Below, in pieces: positions 16,946-26,549 of a DNA stretch of 64,000 nucleotides. Both the position numbers and the translations under genes were made by a program. The notes under the pieces were generated by a model. It saw only the letters and a program-made list of their open reading frames with translations. It did not search any database and had not been told where the DNA came from. This stretch comes from Lachnospiraceae bacterium (lineage in GTDB: Bacteria > Bacillota > Clostridia > Lachnospirales > Anaerotignaceae): NCBI GenBank assembly GCA_003543235.1, contig DPJA01000020.1:1-64000 (forward strand), written 5' to 3'. Position 1 is the first letter of the stretch, and every line of letters begins with the position of its first letter.

Positions 16946-18351
16946 TAGAAAACAGTGTTGTTTATTCATTCCTTGCTCGTGGTGGCAATGCCTTTATGCG
17001 TGTTTTGCAAAGCAGTTGGCTCGTTGGCATTTTTTTAACACAAAATGACAATAAGGCAACAGTTGTTGGAAGTGCTGCTTTTAAGCTGTACAGCTTTGTA
17101 AGAAATATTTTTGTCAAGCTTTTTGAACTTTTACATCTTAATAGACTTTTGGAGGGCAGCATATTTAAGCTGGCATATATTTGGGCTGGATTGACTGTGG
17201 TTTTAGCACCGTTTGTGCCTACTATGTTGGTACTTTTAATGAGTATTTCAGGCTTTTTATCCATTACTCTAAAGCTATTATGTGAAAAGAATTTTCAGCT
17301 TAAATATAATGGCATAAACAAGTATATTTACATTTATGCAGGAGTTTATCTTTTCGCAACATTTGCTTCTGTAACGGTTAGGGGAAGCCTTTTTGGTGGA
17401 CTGCTTACAATTTGTTTTGTTCTGTTTTCAATTGTTACTATAAATGCTATTGAAAGCAAAAGACAGGTAAAAGTGTTGCTGCTTTTGATGGTTTGCGGTG
17501 GCGTTTTAGTTGCACTTTACGGTTTTTATCAATATATGTTTCAAGATAAATTTGGTGGTGTGTGGGTTGATACCGATATGTTCGAGGGAATGTTTAGGGT
17601 ATATTCTACATTTGCAAACCCAAATGTACTTGGCGAATATCTTCTTTTAATTATTCCACTTAGCGTGGCTTGCTTTTTTATAACAAAGCATTTAATTATG
17701 AAGCTGTTTTACATTGGTGCAACGGGCATTATGATGCTGTGTCTTATACTTACGTATTCAAGAGGATGCTACATAGGCATTCTTGTGGCGGCAGCAGTGT
17801 TTTTGGTGCTTTTGGACAAACGATTTATTTTTCTTGGTATATTGGGATTGCTGATGTTGCCTTTTGTTCTTCCGGAAACTATACTTAATAGATTTATGAG
17901 CATTGGCAATATGGAGGATTCATCTACGAGTTACAGAGTGTACATTTGGATGGGAACAATTGCAATGCTTAAAGACTATTGGTTCAGTGGAGTTGGTCCA
18001 GGAGAAACGGCATTTAATATTGTATATCCTGTTTATGGGTACAACGGAATAAGTGCACCTCATGCACATAATACATATCTTCAGATTATGTGTGACTCTG
18101 GAATAATTGGCATACTTGCGTTTGTTATGATAATTTATCAATATTTTAAGGCACTTTTCTGTGCTTATTTAAAAGAAACAGACAAAACGGCAAGGGTACT
18201 TACTATATCGGCAATGTCTGCAGTTGCAGGATTTTTGGTGCAGAGTCTTTTTGACTATACTTTTTATAATTACAGAGTAATGCTGTTGTTTTGGGCAGTT
18301 GTTGGTATGGGTATAGTATTTAGCAAATACTCAGAACTTAAGGAGGCATAG
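16942..18351 (+). CDS. O-antigen ligase/Wzy-like polymerase
   Basis: The 469-residue protein has about 11-12 membrane helices and the Wzy_C signature region with FANPNVLGEYLLLIIPL near residue 223, the large periplasmic-type loop with SSTSYRVYIW and GVGPGETAF, and APHAHNTYLQIMCDSGIIG near 372. Such proteins polymerise or ligate polyprenyl-linked glycans at the outer side of the membrane. Overlap with murJ and the tight spacing to the next glycosyltransferase place it in one operon. Polymerase or ligase cannot be told apart by sequence. Confidence 0.85.
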   Translation: MIENSVVYSFLARGGNAFMRVLQSSWLVGIFLTQNDNKATVVGSAAFKLYSFVRNIFVKLFELLHLNRLLEGSIFKLAYIWAGLTVVLAPFVPTMLVLLMSISGFLSITLKLLCEKNFQLKYNGINKYIYIYAGVYLFATFASVTVRGSLFGGLLTICFVLFSIVTINAIESKRQVKVLLLLMVCGGVLVALYGFYQYMFQDKFGGVWVDTDMFEGMFRVYSTFANPNVLGEYLLLIIPLSVACFFITKHLIMKLFYIGATGIMMLCLILTYSRGCYIGILVAAAVFLVLLDKRFIFLGILGLLMLPFVLPETILNRFMSIGNMEDSSTSYRVYIWMGTIAMLKDYWFSGVGPGETAFNIVYPVYGYNGISAPHAHNTYLQIMCDSGIIGILAFVMIIYQYFKALFCAYLKETDKTARVLTISAMSAVAGFLVQSLFDYTFYNYRVMLLFWAVVGMGIVFSKYSELKEA

Positions 18352-18354
18352 CAA

Positions 18355-19470
18355 GTGATTAGAGTTTTAAATATTATCAGTGACAGCAACATTGGCGGGG
18401 CAGGACGTTGTGTGCTTAACTTCCTTAAATACTATAATCGTGAAAAATTTCAGATTAAAGTGGTAGTTCCCAGAGGAAGCCTTTTGATACCAGAAATAGA
18501 AAAATTAGATACGGATATTATTGAAGCGGATGGAATTGCAGAAAAGTCTTTTGATAAATCTGCAGTTATAAACCTGAGAAAAATTATAAAAAGAGAAAAT
18601 CCAGATATTGTACATACACATGGCAATTTAAGCGGCCGTGTTGCGGCAAAGCTTTGCGGTAAAAAGGTTGTGTACACAAGGCACTCGGTTTTTCCTGTAA
18701 GCCCAAAAATAAGTAGGGGAATAGGAAAATTTGTTAACAAAACCGTAAATGAATATTTATCTGATGATATTATGGCGGTTGCACAGGCGGCTAAAGATAA
18801 TCTTACAGAGGGTGGAATTTCTCCCAATAAAATAAAGGTTATCCTTAACGGGGTAGAAAAAGTTAAGGAATGCACGGCAGAGGAAAATGCTGAAACAAGA
18901 GAAAAATATGGAATTAAAGAAAATGATTTTGTTGTGGGAATTATGGCACGTATGGAACCTTACAAAGGGCACAAATATCTTGTTGAGGCGGCAGAAATAC
19001 TTAAAAAAAAGCATAAAAACATAAAGGTACTAATAATTGGTACTGGTGTAAGCGAAGGTGAACTTAAATCCCTTGTTAAAGAAAAGGGTATGGAAGAAAC
19101 AGTTGTGTTTACCGGTTTTATAAGCGACATAAGACGAATGCTAGGCGTTATGGATTTACAAGCTAATGCCTCGTACGGCACAGAGGCAACAAGCCTTGCG
19201 TTGCTAGAGGGAATGAGCCTTGGCATACCTGCTGTTGTAAGTAACTATGGAGGCAATCCAGGGGTTATTACTCACGGTGAAAACGGTTACATATTTAACC
19301 TTAAAGACAGTGCAGACATGGCTAAGTATATAGAAATAATCATGGAAGACAATGAACAATATGAATATATGAAAACAAGGTCTGTACAAATTTTCAATGA
19401 AAAATTTACAGCTGAGATATATGCGAGAAATATTGAAAAGGTTTATTCAGGTGTTTTAGGGAACTGCTGA
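18355..19470 (+). CDS. glycosyltransferase family 4 protein
   Basis: This 371-residue GT-B enzyme has the N-terminal acceptor domain with NIGGAGRCVLNFLKYY and THGNLSGRVAA, and the GT4 donor site with MARMEPYKGHKYLVEAA and a terminal EATSLALLEGMSLGIPAVVSNYGG (E-x7-E). It transfers a nucleotide-activated sugar at the inner face of the membrane. GTG start follows AAGGAGG. It belongs to the envelope-glycan operon. Confidence 0.9.
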   Translation: MIRVLNIISDSNIGGAGRCVLNFLKYYNREKFQIKVVVPRGSLLIPEIEKLDTDIIEADGIAEKSFDKSAVINLRKIIKRENPDIVHTHGNLSGRVAAKLCGKKVVYTRHSVFPVSPKISRGIGKFVNKTVNEYLSDDIMAVAQAAKDNLTEGGISPNKIKVILNGVEKVKECTAEENAETREKYGIKENDFVVGIMARMEPYKGHKYLVEAAEILKKKHKNIKVLIIGTGVSEGELKSLVKEKGMEETVVFTGFISDIRRMLGVMDLQANASYGTEATSLALLEGMSLGIPAVVSNYGGNPGVITHGENGYIFNLKDSADMAKYIEIIMEDNEQYEYMKTRSVQIFNEKFTAEIYARNIEKVYSGVLGNC

Positions 19471-19512
19471 TTATTTGTTCAGTGCTTCCGTTAGAGAGGA
19501 GATGCAGATTAA

Positions 19513-19977
19513 GTGGAAAAGAAGAAGTTTAAAATTAATCTATTTGATATTGTGATAATAGCAGTAGTGCTTGTGCTTGCAATATTCGTGTATAAATATG
19601 CACACAAAGAGGCGGCAGTGGACACAAAGCCAATACGTTATACATTTGAACTTACTGATAATCAAGTTGGTTTTACTGACAATATTCATGTGGGTGATGA
19701 TATAACTGATAATGTTAAAAACTATTATATGGGTAAGGTTGTGGCAGTGGAGAAAGCACCTCACAAGGAACTTACAGATGATGTGGAAAATGGCAAAATA
19801 CTTGAAGCAGAAACGCCAGGCAAGGAAACTGCCATTGTAACTGTTGAAGTAAATGCAGCTGAAAGTGTAAGGGATTTAAAGGTTAATGGAGATTTTATAG
19901 TTAAAGCAGGTCTTGCCATTGCAGCCAAAGGCCCTGGTTACGCTGGCCGTGGATATATACTGAGCATTGAGCGATAG
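19513..19977 (+). CDS. DUF4330 family membrane-anchored protein (copy 1)
   Basis: The 154-residue protein has an N-terminal signal anchor (residues 8-27) after a KKFKINLFDI stretch, then a soluble outer domain with GDDITDNVKNYYMGKVVAVEKA and VKAGLAIAAKGPGYAGRGYIL. It matches DUF4330, whose members sit in polysaccharide or cell-wall clusters but have no known activity. GTG start after AGAGGAG. The next gene is a paralogue, so the pair arose by tandem duplication. Confidence 0.75.
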   Translation: MEKKKFKINLFDIVIIAVVLVLAIFVYKYAHKEAAVDTKPIRYTFELTDNQVGFTDNIHVGDDITDNVKNYYMGKVVAVEKAPHKELTDDVENGKILEAETPGKETAIVTVEVNAAESVRDLKVNGDFIVKAGLAIAAKGPGYAGRGYILSIER

Positions 19978-19990
19978 GAGGAGATAAGTA

Positions 19991-20476
19991 ATGAAGCTGA
20001 TTGACGAAAAAGGAAAATTATTTGGCAAGATAAATGCCATCGACTGCTGTGTCCTTGTGCTTATTATTGCCTTAGGTATTGGTGCATATGTTAAATTTGG
20101 CATGGATAAAACAAACAATTCAGCAACTATGCAGCCTATAACCTACAGTGTGAAAGTTGAAAAGGTAAGAAAAATTGCCCTTGACAATGTGAAGGTTGGG
20201 GATACTCTTTTTGACAAAATATCAGGAAATGCAATTGGAACTATTGTTGCCGTGGATAGCGAGCAGGCAACTGAAAGAATAAAGATGCCTAACGGAACCA
20301 TAGTGAGAGGCGATGTTGAAAATAGAATTAATTTAATACTTACTGTTGATGCAGAGGGCATTGTGGATGACAGTGGCTGGTTTGTAAACAAAACCTATGA
20401 ACTGCTTGTTGGGTCTAAAACGATATTCATTACAAAATACTTTGAATGCGAAGGCAGTGTTAACGAAATTTTTTAG
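19991..20476 (+). CDS. DUF4330 family membrane-anchored protein (copy 2)
   Basis: This 161-residue protein repeats the plan of the preceding one: KLFGKINAIDCCVLVLIIALGIG gives the anchor, then ITYSVKVEKVRKIALDNVKVGDTLFD and a C-terminal beta-rich region. The glycine-rich end of copy 1 is not kept. The ATG follows GGAGGAG. Two adjacent outer-face proteins between glycosyltransferases may form a heteromer that helps export or assemble the wall polymer; this is inference. Confidence 0.75.
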   Translation: MKLIDEKGKLFGKINAIDCCVLVLIIALGIGAYVKFGMDKTNNSATMQPITYSVKVEKVRKIALDNVKVGDTLFDKISGNAIGTIVAVDSEQATERIKMPNGTIVRGDVENRINLILTVDAEGIVDDSGWFVNKTYELLVGSKTIFITKYFECEGSVNEIF

Positions 20477-20497
20477 CATTGGAATATAGGTGATATT

Positions 20498-22729
20498 ATG
20501 CATAGAAAATATACTATACTTATGGCTTTAATGGGACTTGACATAGGTGGTGCAGAAACTCATGTTGTAGAATTGGCAAAGCAACTGAATAAAGAAGGAC
20601 ATCGCATTGTTGTAGCCTCAAACGGTGGTGTATACGTTAAAGAGCTTGAGGATGTTGGGATAAAGCATTATAAAGTACCTATGAACAAACGCAGTTTGGG
20701 AAGCATTAGAAAATCCTATTATGTACTTAAGGATATTATAAAAAAAGAAAACCCAGACATTGTACATTCTCATGCAAGAATACCAGGATTTATTTGTGGA
20801 CTGATTAAACGAAGAATAAATTTTACTTTTATAACTACGGCACACTGGGTGTTTTATACAGGAATGGGACTTAAATATATCACAAACTGGGGGCAGAAAG
20901 TAGTTGCCGTTAGTGATGATATAAAAGACTATCTTATTAAAAACTATGGAATTGACAAAAACGATATTTTTGTAACCATAAACGGTATTGATACCGATAA
21001 GTTCTCGCCTAAAATTAAGGGCAAGAGTGTTATGAAAGAATTTAATCTTACTGAACAGGACAATACACTGGTTTATGTTAGCCGAATGGATGAGGATAGA
21101 GCTCTTGTAGCAAAGCAACTTATTGAATTAGTTCCAGAGCTTAACAAAAGAATAAGAAGGTTCCGCATACTTATTGTTGGTGGCGGTAATGTTTTTGACA
21201 AGCTTAAAGCAAGGTCGAAAGAAGTGAATGCTTCCATTGGCAGAGAGTGTATAACAATGGTTGGAGCAAGAACTGACATAAACGAGTTAGTTGCTGTGGG
21301 CAAGGTGTTTGTTGGTGTAAGCCGTGCGGCACTGGAGGCTATGGCAGCGGCGAAGCCTGTTATTATTGCGGGCAACGAGGGATACATTGGTTTGTTCAAA
21401 AAGGACAAGCTTGAAATAGCACAGGAAAACAATTTTTGCTGCCGTGGATGTGAACAATCTACTGAACTGCTTTTGGAGCAGGATATAATTTATACAATGA
21501 CTTCTATTGGCGACGTACAGCGAGGAGAGCTTGGCGATTATGGCAGAAGAGTTATTTTTGAGAATTATTCTGTAAACAAAATGGCTTCGGACTGTTTAAT
21601 GGCATATGATGCAGGATGGTATGAAAATAAGGGGCGTACCCATAAGGTGCTTATGTCAGGCTATTATGGTTTTAACAACGCTGGTGATGATGCTATATTT
21701 TTATCAATATGTGCAAATATGCGTAAACTTAATCAAAAGATTAAACTAACTGTCCTTGCAAATAATCCTGCACAGACAAAGCAAAAGTATGGTGTTGATG
21801 TTGTTTACAGGTACAATGTTTTTAGCGTTATTAAGGCTATAAAAGACTGTGATGTACTGTTAAGTGGTGGTGGGAGCCTTTTACAGGACAGAACAAGTAC
21901 ACGTTCTATTGTATACTATCTTTCTATAATAAAAGGTGCAAAACTGTTCGGTAAAAAGGTTATGTTATATGCCAACGGTATTGGTCCAGTTACAAAGCCT
22001 AAAAACAGGTGGCTAGTTAAAAATGTTGTTAACAAGGTAGATATTATTACATTGCGTGAGGAAAATTCGCTGGAGGAGCTTAGAAGCATGGGTGTTGAAA
22101 ACCTTGACGCATATGTTACGGCAGACCCAGTGTTTACCCTTGATGGAATTACAAAGGAGAAAGCTGAAAAAATTCTTTGCGAGCAGGGAATACCGATGGA
22201 TAAGCCTATTGTTGGTGTATCCGTAAGGAACTGGAAGGATTTGGACAAGTTTATTATAGATTTTGCTCAGCTTTGCGACAGGGTACACGATGAACTTGAC
22301 AGAACCATTGTATTTATACCAATGCAGGTGCCAAATGACATAAATATAAGTCGTGTAGTACAAAGCAAAATGAAAAGTAAGTCTTTTATTTTACAAGAGG
22401 ATGCAACTCCGTTTGAAACAATGGGTATAATAGGTCTTATGGATTTTGTAATGAGCATGAGACTGCATACACTTATTTTTGCGGCAAGGCAAAGAATTCC
22501 GCTTATTGGTTTTAGCTACGACCCCAAGATAGATTACTATTTGAACGAATTTAGTATGCCAAGCGGAGGAGATGTAGACAATTACAATACAGAAGACGCT
22601 TTCAGAAAAATTAAGGCATTGATTGAAAATAGAGAAGCTTATGTAGAAAAACTTGATAAGACTGTGTGCGGCCTTGAAAGGTTGGCAGAAAAAAATGAAG
22701 ATTATTTAGTTGAGCTGTTGGAGGAATAG
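20498..22729 (+). CDS. csaB: fusion of a GT4 glycosyltransferase and CsaB polysaccharide pyruvyltransferase
   Basis: Residues 1-375 form a GT-B glycosyltransferase (MGLDIGGAETHVVELAKQL near the start, SRMDEDRA, and SRAALEAMAAAKPVIIAG). Residues 385-743 form a CsaB domain: MSGYYGFNNAGDDAIF, LSGGGSLLQDRTSTRS, YANGIGPVTKPKN, ADPVFTLDG and SMRLHTLIFAARQRIPLIGFSYDPK. CsaB adds pyruvate ketals to secondary wall polymer so that SLH-domain proteins can bind. One chain may thus add a sugar and pyruvylate it. The ATG follows ATAGGTG. It lies in the middle of the envelope-glycan operon. Confidence 0.92.
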   Translation: MHRKYTILMALMGLDIGGAETHVVELAKQLNKEGHRIVVASNGGVYVKELEDVGIKHYKVPMNKRSLGSIRKSYYVLKDIIKKENPDIVHSHARIPGFICGLIKRRINFTFITTAHWVFYTGMGLKYITNWGQKVVAVSDDIKDYLIKNYGIDKNDIFVTINGIDTDKFSPKIKGKSVMKEFNLTEQDNTLVYVSRMDEDRALVAKQLIELVPELNKRIRRFRILIVGGGNVFDKLKARSKEVNASIGRECITMVGARTDINELVAVGKVFVGVSRAALEAMAAAKPVIIAGNEGYIGLFKKDKLEIAQENNFCCRGCEQSTELLLEQDIIYTMTSIGDVQRGELGDYGRRVIFENYSVNKMASDCLMAYDAGWYENKGRTHKVLMSGYYGFNNAGDDAIFLSICANMRKLNQKIKLTVLANNPAQTKQKYGVDVVYRYNVFSVIKAIKDCDVLLSGGGSLLQDRTSTRSIVYYLSIIKGAKLFGKKVMLYANGIGPVTKPKNRWLVKNVVNKVDIITLREENSLEELRSMGVENLDAYVTADPVFTLDGITKEKAEKILCEQGIPMDKPIVGVSVRNWKDLDKFIIDFAQLCDRVHDELDRTIVFIPMQVPNDINISRVVQSKMKSKSFILQEDATPFETMGIIGLMDFVMSMRLHTLIFAARQRIPLIGFSYDPKIDYYLNEFSMPSGGDVDNYNTEDAFRKIKALIENREAYVEKLDKTVCGLERLAEKNEDYLVELLEE

Positions 22730-22739
22730 GGGCTTGGTT

Positions 22740-23465
22740 ATGAGGATTATGACTGAAATACTTGGGGTGCCATTTGATGTACTTACAATGGAGGGTGCTG
22801 TTGAAAAAGCAATACATTTTTTTGAGGATGGTGGCAGACATATTATTTGCACACCAAACCCAGAAATAGTTATGGAAGCACAAAATGACGAACAGCTTAT
22901 GAATATACTTAAGGCGGCAGATTTAGTTGTACCAGACGGTGTGGGAATTGTTTGGGCATCAAAGCATTCATCTGAAAAAATAAGTGAAAGAGTAGCTGGA
23001 TATGATTTGGTTCAAAATATAATGAAAAGAATGTCTGAAACTGGGAAAAGTGTATATTTTTTTGGAGGTTCACCAGGGGTTGCTGCAGCAGCCGCAAAAA
23101 GAATGATTAAAGAATATCCAGGTCTTAAAATTTTGGGTACAAGAAATGGATTTTTTAATTCAAAAGATGAAAAAGAAATTATAAGTGAAATTAAAGCTCT
23201 TAAACCAGACCTGTTACTGGTGGGACTTGGAGCACCTAAACAAGAAAAATGGATTTATGAAAACCTACGCTTTACAGGTGCCAAGGTGGCTATTGGTGTT
23301 GGAGGAAGCTTTGATGTTATGGCGGGCAACCTTAAAAGAGCACCTAAAATATACCAGAAACTTGGGTTGGAATGGTTTCATAGACTTATAAGTCAGCCAA
23401 CAAGAATAAAGCGAATGATGAGATTACCTAAATTTGTTATTAAAGTGATGATAGGAAAAAGATAA
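22740..23465 (+). CDS. WecG/TagA/CpsF family glycosyltransferase
   Basis: The 241-residue enzyme has the GT26 signatures TPNPEIVMEAQ, ADLVVPDGVGIVWAS, FFGGSPGVAAAAAKRM and GAPKQEKWIYEN. TagA adds N-acetylmannosamine to GlcNAc-PP-undecaprenol, the linkage unit of wall teichoic acid and secondary wall polymers. The ATG at 22740 was chosen because AGGGG lies eight bases ahead; upstream in-frame TTG codons overlap csaB. It completes the pyruvylated-polymer cluster. Confidence 0.9.
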   Translation: MRIMTEILGVPFDVLTMEGAVEKAIHFFEDGGRHIICTPNPEIVMEAQNDEQLMNILKAADLVVPDGVGIVWASKHSSEKISERVAGYDLVQNIMKRMSETGKSVYFFGGSPGVAAAAAKRMIKEYPGLKILGTRNGFFNSKDEKEIISEIKALKPDLLLVGLGAPKQEKWIYENLRFTGAKVAIGVGGSFDVMAGNLKRAPKIYQKLGLEWFHRLISQPTRIKRMMRLPKFVIKVMIGKR

Positions 23466-23494
23466 TTTTTCTATTGAGCGGAGGGTGAACATTT

Positions 23495-24373
23495 ATGCAA
23501 AAAGGAGATATAGCTTCAAAGGTTATGAATGTTATATTTATGATTGTTGGAACGATGTTTATTGCAACCGCAATAACTGTATTTTTTTCGCCTAATCAAG
23601 TAGTCGTTGGAGGTTTTTCGGGCATTGGTATTATTGTGAAAAACCTGACTGTTAGCTATGTTGATGGTGGAGTACCATTATCAGTAACAAACCTTGTGCT
23701 TAATATACCACTTTTTGTAATAGCATATTTTGTTCTTGGTAAGTCTTACTTGGGAAAAACTATTTTTGCAACTATATTTTTGTCAGCTGCATTGGAAATG
23801 ACATCATTTTTGCCGGTTTTTAAAGGAGATTTGGCGCTTATTTCTATTTATGGTGGAATTGTAGATGGTATTGGACTGGGATTTGTGCTTAGAGCTATGG
23901 CATCTACAGGTGGTGTTGACCTTTTGGCAACCATTATTCACAATAAGATGAAGCATATTTCCATTTCTTCAATTATGTTTGTAATTAATTCGTTGGTTAT
24001 AGCCTTTGGCTTATTTGTGTTTGGTGCAGAAAAGGCAATGTATGCCGTAATATCTATTTTTGTATCCTCTAAATGTATAACGGTGGTGTTGGAGGGACTT
24101 TCATTTTCTAAGATGGCATTTATTATATCTGAACAAAGTGAGAAGATTGCACGGGAAATTATGAAACAACACAACCGTGGTGTTACTGCGTTAAATGGAC
24201 GAGGAATGTATACAGGCAAAAACAAAGAAGTTCTGCTTTGTGTGTTTAAACAAAAAGAGATAACAGGAATAAAGGAAATTGTGCGTAATGCTGACCCAAA
24301 TGCTTTTATTATACTTACTGACATTAAAGAGGTAATGGGCGAGGGATTTAAGAAGTTGGATAGCGTGGATTAG
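23495..24373 (+). CDS. YitT family membrane protein (DUF161/DUF2179)
   Basis: The 292-residue protein has five or six membrane helices with FSPNQVVVGGFSGIGIIVKNL and STGGVDLLATIIH, and a C-terminal DUF2179 domain (about residues 215-290) with NRGVTALNGRGMYTGKNKEVLLCV. YitT proteins are common in Firmicutes; the function is not established, though transport is often suggested. The ATG follows GGAGGGTG. It may be the last gene of the envelope operon. Confidence 0.85.
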   Translation: MQKGDIASKVMNVIFMIVGTMFIATAITVFFSPNQVVVGGFSGIGIIVKNLTVSYVDGGVPLSVTNLVLNIPLFVIAYFVLGKSYLGKTIFATIFLSAALEMTSFLPVFKGDLALISIYGGIVDGIGLGFVLRAMASTGGVDLLATIIHNKMKHISISSIMFVINSLVIAFGLFVFGAEKAMYAVISIFVSSKCITVVLEGLSFSKMAFIISEQSEKIAREIMKQHNRGVTALNGRGMYTGKNKEVLLCVFKQKEITGIKEIVRNADPNAFIILTDIKEVMGEGFKKLDSVD

Positions 24374-24680
24374 CTAAATAAAATTGTTAATTGGATATAT
24401 TTCATAAGGGCATATTTAGTGTGTAATAGTTATTGAGTACTATTTAATATACAAATTATACCAGATTTTTATATAAAAAACATATTTATAAAATAAAAAA
24501 TAAAAAAATGTCATTTTTTTATAGATTTTTATTTGATTTTTTGGTATTATCCTATAAAGTGGCTTTTTTGTATAGTAAAAATTTATATATACATTTTTTA
24601 TGTAAATAATAAATGGTTATTGTGAATTTTATCCAAAAGCCGATAACTGTTGAGCAAAAGTATTATTTAGGGGTGAGTTC
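24374..24680 (+). other. AT-rich intergenic region before cdaR
   Basis: About 307 bases of extremely AT-rich DNA with long T runs. I see no coding potential and no confident promoter or RNA; a TATAAA at 24553 has a TTGATT only 14 bases upstream, which is too close. Confidence 0.5.
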
Positions 24681-25772
24681 ATGATTTCTAATCAAATTTT
24701 ACAAAGCACCATAGACGGACTTAAAAATATTACAAGAAAAGAACTTAGTGTAATTGAAAAAGAAGGCAAAGTTATTGCAACAACTGAAGATTCAATGATT
24801 GGCAAGCAGGTTGATGACATTGAAAACTTTATACAATCTCCTGCCGAAAGCCAGCTTGTGCTTGGGTATCAATATTTTAAGGTGTATGACAACAGCTTGC
24901 CAGAATATGTGGTACAGGTTAAGGGAGAGGACGAGGAAGGATACAGAATAGGTAAAATTACTGCTTTCCAAATCCAAAGTCTTTTGATTGCTTATAAGGA
25001 AAGATATGACAAAGACAATTTTGTTAAAAATCTTCTTCTTGATAATTTACTTCTGGTGGATATCTACAGCCGTGCAAAAAAGTTGCACATTGAAAATAAT
25101 GTTAAACGAATTGTTTATCTTATTGAAATAAATATCGACAAGGATATGAATATTGTTGAAATTGTAAGAAATGTTTTCCCTTCAAAAACTAAGGATTTTG
25201 TAACTGCTGTTGATGAGCATTGCATTATACTTGTGAAGGAACTGCATGAAAAAGAAACAATGGAAGATGTTGAAAAATTTGCAAAGCAGATTGCAGATAC
25301 AATTAACAATGAAACAAACAGCAAGGCCTTTATTTCTATAGGTACTTCTGTGACTGACCTTAAAGATGTTTCACGTTCTTACAAAGAAGCAAAAATGGCT
25401 CTTGAAGTTGGACGTATTTTTGACGTGGAAAAAATTATTGTTAATTACGAGCAGCTTGGTATAGGCCGTCTTATTTATCAGCTGCCATTACCACTTTGCA
25501 GAATGTTTATTAAAGAGGTTCTCCACGGACTTACAATTGACGATTTTGACGAAGAAACCCTTGCAACTGTTGGGAAGTTCTTTGAAAATAATCTTAATGT
25601 ATCCGAAACCTCAAGGCAGCTTTACATTCATAGAAATACCCTTGTTTACAGACTTGATAAGTTGCAGAAGATGACAGGTCTTGACCTTAGAAATTTCGAT
25701 GATGCTATTATTTTTAAAATAACTCTTATGGTTAGTAAGTATATGCTTTACATGGAAAAAATGACCTACTAA
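24681..25772 (+). CDS. CdaR/PucR family transcriptional regulator
   Basis: The 363-residue protein has an N-terminal sugar-diacid-recognition (CdaR) domain with LQSTIDGLKNIT and EGKVIATTEDSMIGK, a middle GGDEF-like domain, and a C-terminal PucR-type helix-turn-helix (about 310-355) with FFENNLNVSETSRQLYIHRN. The family senses small metabolites such as glycerate or galactarate. It stands just before ftsE with a 90-base gap, an arrangement repeated in related clostridia, yet a direct link to cell division is unproven. The ATG follows GGGGTGAG. Confidence 0.88.
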   Translation: MISNQILQSTIDGLKNITRKELSVIEKEGKVIATTEDSMIGKQVDDIENFIQSPAESQLVLGYQYFKVYDNSLPEYVVQVKGEDEEGYRIGKITAFQIQSLLIAYKERYDKDNFVKNLLLDNLLLVDIYSRAKKLHIENNVKRIVYLIEINIDKDMNIVEIVRNVFPSKTKDFVTAVDEHCIILVKELHEKETMEDVEKFAKQIADTINNETNSKAFISIGTSVTDLKDVSRSYKEAKMALEVGRIFDVEKIIVNYEQLGIGRLIYQLPLPLCRMFIKEVLHGLTIDDFDEETLATVGKFFENNLNVSETSRQLYIHRNTLVYRLDKLQKMTGLDLRNFDDAIIFKITLMVSKYMLYMEKMTY

Positions 25773-25862
25773 ATTGGAAAAATATCTTTTGGTGGCATTT
25801 TAATTAATGTATAAGTTTAAGGTTTAAAGCAATGCGAACTACCAAAGAAAGGAAGCTTTCTG

Positions 25863-26549
25863 ATGATTAAAGTAGAAAACGTAACAAAGGTATATCCCAA
25901 TGGAGCAGAAGGAGTTAAGGATGTATCTATTCATATTGAAAAAGGTGAATTTGTATTTTTCATCGGCTCCAGCGGTTCGGGTAAATCTACCCTCATAAAG
26001 CTGTTGATGAAAGAACTTAATCCAACCGATGGGCAGATAGTTATTAACAACATTAACACAACAAGAATGAAAAGAAGCAAGATACCGTTCCTGAGAAGAA
26101 ATTTGGGTATAGTTTTTCAAGATTTCAGGCTTTTGGCTACAAAAACCGTTTATGAAAATGTGGCTTTTGCCATGCAGGTTATAGAGTCACCATCTAGCCA
26201 AATAAGAAGAAATATCCCTACGGTTCTTTCGCTTGTTGGGCTTCAGGATAAGGCTAAAGCGTATCCAAATCAGCTTTCTGGTGGAGAACAGCAGAGAACT
26301 GCCCTTGCCAGAGCTATTGTAAACAATCCACCAATACTTATTGCTGATGAGCCAACAGGAAATCTTGACCCAGATACAGCATGGGATATTATGTGTCTTC
26401 TTGAGGAAATAAACAAGCGTGGTACAACAGTTGTTGTTGCAACACACGCAAAGAATATTGTGGATGCAATGCAAAAAAGAGTGGTTACCCTTAAGGACGG
26501 ACACATTATAAGGGATGTAAGAAAGGGTGGTTACAGCGATGAGGCCTAG
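25863..26549 (+). CDS. ftsE: cell-division ATP-binding protein FtsE
   Basis: The 228-residue ABC ATPase has Walker A GSSGSGKSTLIKLL (37-50), Q-loop FQDFRLL, signature LSGGEQQRTALARA and Walker B ILIADEPTGNLD. With FtsX it controls wall hydrolases at the septum rather than importing a solute. The FtsX start lies inside its last codons. The ATG follows AAAGGAAG. Confidence 0.95.
   Translation: MIKVENVTKVYPNGAEGVKDVSIHIEKGEFVFFIGSSGSGKSTLIKLLMKELNPTDGQIVINNINTTRMKRSKIPFLRRNLGIVFQDFRLLATKTVYENVAFAMQVIESPSSQIRRNIPTVLSLVGLQDKAKAYPNQLSGGEQQRTALARAIVNNPPILIADEPTGNLDPDTAWDIMCLLEEINKRGTTVVVATHAKNIVDAMQKRVVTLKDGHIIRDVRKGGYSDEA

Noticed and set aside
22710..22739. N-terminal extension of the TagA-type transferase.
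   Set aside because: The upstream TTG lies inside csaB; the family begins near MTEILGVPFDVLT and the ATG at 22740 has a ribosome site.
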